NCBI GenBank assembly: GCA_017615135.1
Contig: JAGAAU010000080.1
Coordinates: forward strand, 1 to 8,399
Direction: 5' to 3'
DNA: 8,399 nucleotides
Source: Bacteroidales bacterium
GTDB taxonomy: Bacteria; Bacteroidota; Bacteroidia; Bacteroidales; UBA932
This document shows, one piece after another, positions 6,602 through 8,399 of the stretch (the stretch's first letter is position 1; each line of letters opens with the position of its first letter). The notes beneath the pieces were generated by a model, which saw only the letters and a list, made by a program, of their open reading frames with translations, made no database searches and was not told the origin of the DNA. A program made the translations under genes and the position numbers.

Positions 6602-8067
6602 GAATACCCCCTGGAAAGGCCGTACCGCAGCAATTTCAGGCGAGCCTGCGGGTCTCCCCCCAGAGATTTTTTCTTGGCTGCCAGCAGTTTGGCCAGCCTG
6701 GCTTTGGCCTCCTGGCCGGAAGCCTCGCCGAGTGCGGCCTCTATGGCTTCCTGAGACACGCCCTTTGCCCGCAGCGCATAGCGGATTTTAATCGGTCCCC
6801 AACCGGTAAGGCGGGCCTTGTCCCTGGCAAAGGCGGCCGCATAACGGGCGTCGTCTATATAGCCGTCCTTCTGCAGGGAATCTACTATCCGGCGCGCCGC
6901 TTCCCGGTCTCCTTCGAGCCTGCGGACCGCCTTCTGAAACACATCGGAACTGCAATATTCCCGCCTTGCGCACTGGGCCTCAAAATGCTGCAGGACAGAT
7001 TTTTCCTGAGAGACCCGGTCCGGATTCTGCGGTTCCTGTCCGGGGCTGGCATGACGGCCTGCCAGCAAGCCGCACGCAGCGGCGATATCCTCTCCCCGCG
7101 AAGCCCTGATTGTGCAGGTTACGCCATGGTTGGAAAGATGGTCCCGGAAGGCTTCCATCCTGCTTTGAAGACTGGTTCCGAGAGGGAAATCCGGAATCTT
7201 GTGGAAACGTATCAGGTTCACCCTGCAATCCAGCCCGCGAAGCAGCCGCAACAGGGCATCGGCATGGGCGATATCGTCGTTGAAGCCGGCGAACATGGTG
7301 TATTCGAAACTCAGCCTTCTCTGCCCGGAAAAATCGTAATCGCGCAGCAGGCGCACCACCTCGGTTATGCTCCAGGCCTTCTGGACCGGCATCAGGCTCT
7401 CGCGCTCGGCCGGAAATGGATTGTGGAGACTCACCGCAAGGTGGCAGGAATGCTCCTCCAGGAAGCGGCGAAGAGTGGGAATCACCCCTATGGTTGAAAC
7501 GGTTACACGCTTGGGACTCCATGCAAAACCCCAGTCTGCGCAGAGCACCGTGAGCACCCTTGACAACTCTTCATAATTGTCCAGCGGCTCCCCCATTCCC
7601 ATGAAGACCGCATTCGTAAGGTCGTCGCTTTCTTCTACTGAAAGGAACTGGTTGAGTATGTCTGCGGCGTCCAGATTGCCGTGAAAGCCCTGCCGGCCGG
7701 TCATGCAGAATTTACAGCCCATACGGCAGCCCGCCTGGGAAGAAACGCAGAGTGTGCGCCGGTCTGCATCCGGAATCATAACCGCCTCAACCGCAGACTC
7801 CTTGCCCGCACAGTTCACCCCGAAAAGGTATTTACGGGTACCGTCGGAAGATTCGAACATTTCCACAGGATCCGACACCCCTATGCACCAGCGCTCCCCC
7901 AGGGCCTGCCTCCCCGATTGGGGGATATCGGTCATGGCATCGAAGGAACGCACCTTCTTCTGATAGAGCCACTTGGCCAGCTGGCCGCCGGCATACTTCT
8001 TCAGTCCGGCCTCCAGGGCAATCTCTTCGAGCTCTTTCAGAGTCTTTCCCAGTAATTTCTCCTTCAT
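6565..8067 (-). CDS. rlmN-recX: RlmN-RecX fusion: 23S rRNA/tRNA adenine-C2 methyltransferase joined to RecA modulator
   Basis: One uninterrupted 500-residue frame with two recognisable proteins. Residues 1 to about 337 are RlmN, the radical-SAM enzyme that methylates C2 of 23S rRNA A2503 and of A37 in some tRNAs. It has the 4Fe-4S motif Cys114-x3-Cys118-x2-Cys121, the catalytic pair Cys107 and Cys332 (equivalent to E. coli Cys118 and Cys355), GMGEPLDN (157-164), and the normal C-terminal [11 protein letters not shown] polar, Pro/Gln-rich linker of about 20 residues (338-356) follows. Residues about 357-500 are Rec[61 protein letters not shown] core (401-436) and [19 protein letters not shown] at the end. 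RecX binds RecA filaments and limits or reshapes them. The linker and RecX half contain no ATG, GTG or TTG suitable for independent initiation. The start is the ATG 8065-8067, 4 nt after a TATTTTTG box. It is divergent from recA. Confidence 0.93.
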   Translation of the reverse strand: MKEKLLGKTLKELEEIALEAGLKKYAGGQLAKWLYQKKVRSFDAMTDIPQSGRQALGERWCIGVSDPVEMFESSDGTRKYLFGVNCAGKESAVEAVMIPDADRRTLCVSSQAGCRMGCKFCMTGRQGFHGNLDAADILNQFLSVEESDDLTNAVFMGMGEPLDNYEELSRVLTVLCADWGFAWSPKRVTVSTIGVIPTLRRFLEEHSCHLAVSLHNPFPAERESLMPVQKAWSITEVVRLLRDYDFSGQRRLSFEYTMFAGFNDDIAHADALLRLLRGLDCRVNLIRFHKIPDFPLGTSLQSRMEAFRDHLSNHGVTCTIRASRGEDIAAACGLLAGRHASPGQEPQNPDRVSQEKSVLQHFEAQCARREYCSSDVFQKAVRRLEGDREAARRIVDSLQKDGYIDDARYAAAFARDKARLTGWGPIKIRYALRAKGVSQEAIEAALGEASGQEAKARLAKLLAAKKKSLGGDPQARLKLLRYGLSRGYSYEEVEEAILFS

Positions 8068-8071
8068 ACTG

Positions 8072-8079
8072 CAAAAATA
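8072..8079 (-). promoter_or_regulatory. Predicted -7 box of rlmN-recX
   Basis: Read leftward this is TATTTTTG, an exact TAnnTTTG match ending 4 nt before the rlmN-recX ATG. No TTTG -33 box is visible at the right distance. If functional, transcription would begin essentially at the start codon. It forms the left half of the palindrome at 8072-8089. Confidence 0.45.
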
Positions 8080-8089
8080 ATTATTTTTG
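8072..8089. repeat. Perfect 18-bp palindrome between rlmN-recX and recA
   Basis: CAAAAATAATTATTTTTG is identical to its reverse complement over all 18 bases; the flanking bases (g and a) do not extend it. Each half is a TAnnTTTG box facing outward. It could be two back-to-back -7 elements, a dimeric repressor operator, or both. It has no GC-rich stem or loop and is not terminator-like. Confidence 0.7.
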
Positions 8090-8091
8090 AT

Positions 8092-8099
8092 TATCTTTG
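8092..8099 (+). promoter_or_regulatory. Predicted -7 box of recA
   Basis: TATCTTTG is an exact TAnnTTTG match, putting transcription start near 8106 and giving a leader of about 43 nt that is A-rich before the ATG, as in many Bacteroidetes genes. A second candidate box, TATTTTTG at 8082-8089, lies inside the palindrome just upstream. No good TTTG is seen at the -33 position for either, so which one is used cannot be decided from sequence. Confidence 0.5.
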
Positions 8100-8148
8100 C
8101 TTACTTGACCGGCGTGAGACAAAAAGTGAAAATTTAAAACAATTTATT

Positions 8149-8399
8149 ATGGCTAAAGAAGTTGAATCAAAGGCCGCAGATACCAACGCTGCGAAACTCA
8201 AGGCCCTGCAGGCTACAATCGACAAGATTGAGAAGGATTATGGCAAAGGAACCATCATGACCTTGGGAGACCAGCCGGAATGGGATGTTCAGGTAATTCC
8301 CAGCGGATCCGTGGCTCTGGACCACGCACTGGGCATTGGCGGCTACCCCCGCGGGCGCATCATTGAAATTTACGGACCCGAATCCAGCGGTAAGACAAC
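8149..8399 (+). CDS. recA: RecA recombinase, N-terminal part (runs off right edge)
   Basis: DNA-dependent ATPase that forms filaments on single-stranded DNA for homologous recombination and, where present, the SOS response. The visible 83 codons begin [20 protein letters not shown], then [20 protein letters not shown] (the N-terminal oligomerisation helix region, about 21-40). The conserved [34 protein letters not shown] follows, with the Walker A P-loop GPESSGKT at 76-83. The ATG 8149-8151 gives the normal N-terminus. About 260 residues lie beyond the window. It is 81 bp from the divergent rlmN-recX fusion start, so the regulator domain and its target share an intergenic control region. Confidence 0.98.
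   Translation, partial: MAKEVESKAADTNAAKLKALQATIDKIEKDYGKGTIMTLGDQPEWDVQVIPSGSVALDHALGIGGYPRGRIIEIYGPESSGKT

Noticed and set aside
1..8399. Mobile element, CRISPR array, tRNA or rRNA
   Set aside because: Scanning both strands by eye showed no regularly spaced repeats, transposase motifs, terminal inverted repeats or cloverleaf-like sequence. The window is filled by identified genes.

Overview
The window looks like a chromosomal piece of a Bacteroidetes bacterium, probably of the order Bacteroidales. The evidence is the set of TAnnTTTG promoter -7 boxes, the lack of clear Shine-Dalgarno sites, AT-rich leaders before ATG codons, a Bacteroidetes-style polysaccharide export lipoprotein, and protein sequences typical of that phylum. 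Genus cannot be read from this alone. G+C by hand count is about 52-60% over most genes and about 44% in the first 490 bases.

Left part (1-5030, all minus strand): a compact surface-polysaccharide operon. Transcription starts near position 5050 and runs leftward through rfbD (rmlD), rfbA, rfbC and rfbB, the complete four-enzyme route from glucose-1-phosphate to dTDP-L-rhamnose. It continues into an uncharacterised nucleotidyltransferase-family gene and then a Wza-type outer-membrane polysaccharide export lipoprotein that runs off the left edge. The four rfb genes overlap by 4 nt or are 1-5 nt apart. This is probably the promoter-proximal end of a capsule, exopolysaccharide or O-antigen locus.

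Middle (5031-6601, plus strand): rnhA (ribonuclease HI) and pdxA (4-hydroxythreonine-4-phosphate dehydrogenase, vitamin B6 synthesis) overlap by 11 nt. They are divergent from the rfb operon. pdxA ends inside the convergent gene from the right, with a 37-nt overlap.

Right part (6565-8399): a minus-strand gene of 500 codons encodes a fusion of RlmN (radical-SAM methyltransferase for 23S rRNA A2503 and tRNA A37) with RecX (RecA modulator). It is divergent from recA, whose first 83 codons close the window. The fusion is the most unusual object here: the RecX half has no ATG, GTG or TTG of its own in the linker, and it sits back to back with the gene whose product RecX is known to regulate.

Both divergent junctions (rfbD/rnhA and rlmN-recX/recA) carry the same arrangement: two TAnnTTTG boxes pointing outward, separated by 2 bp. 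At recA this forms a perfect 18-bp palindrome. I saw no tRNA, rRNA, CRISPR array, transposase or attachment site. No stretch over 300 bases lacks a gene.
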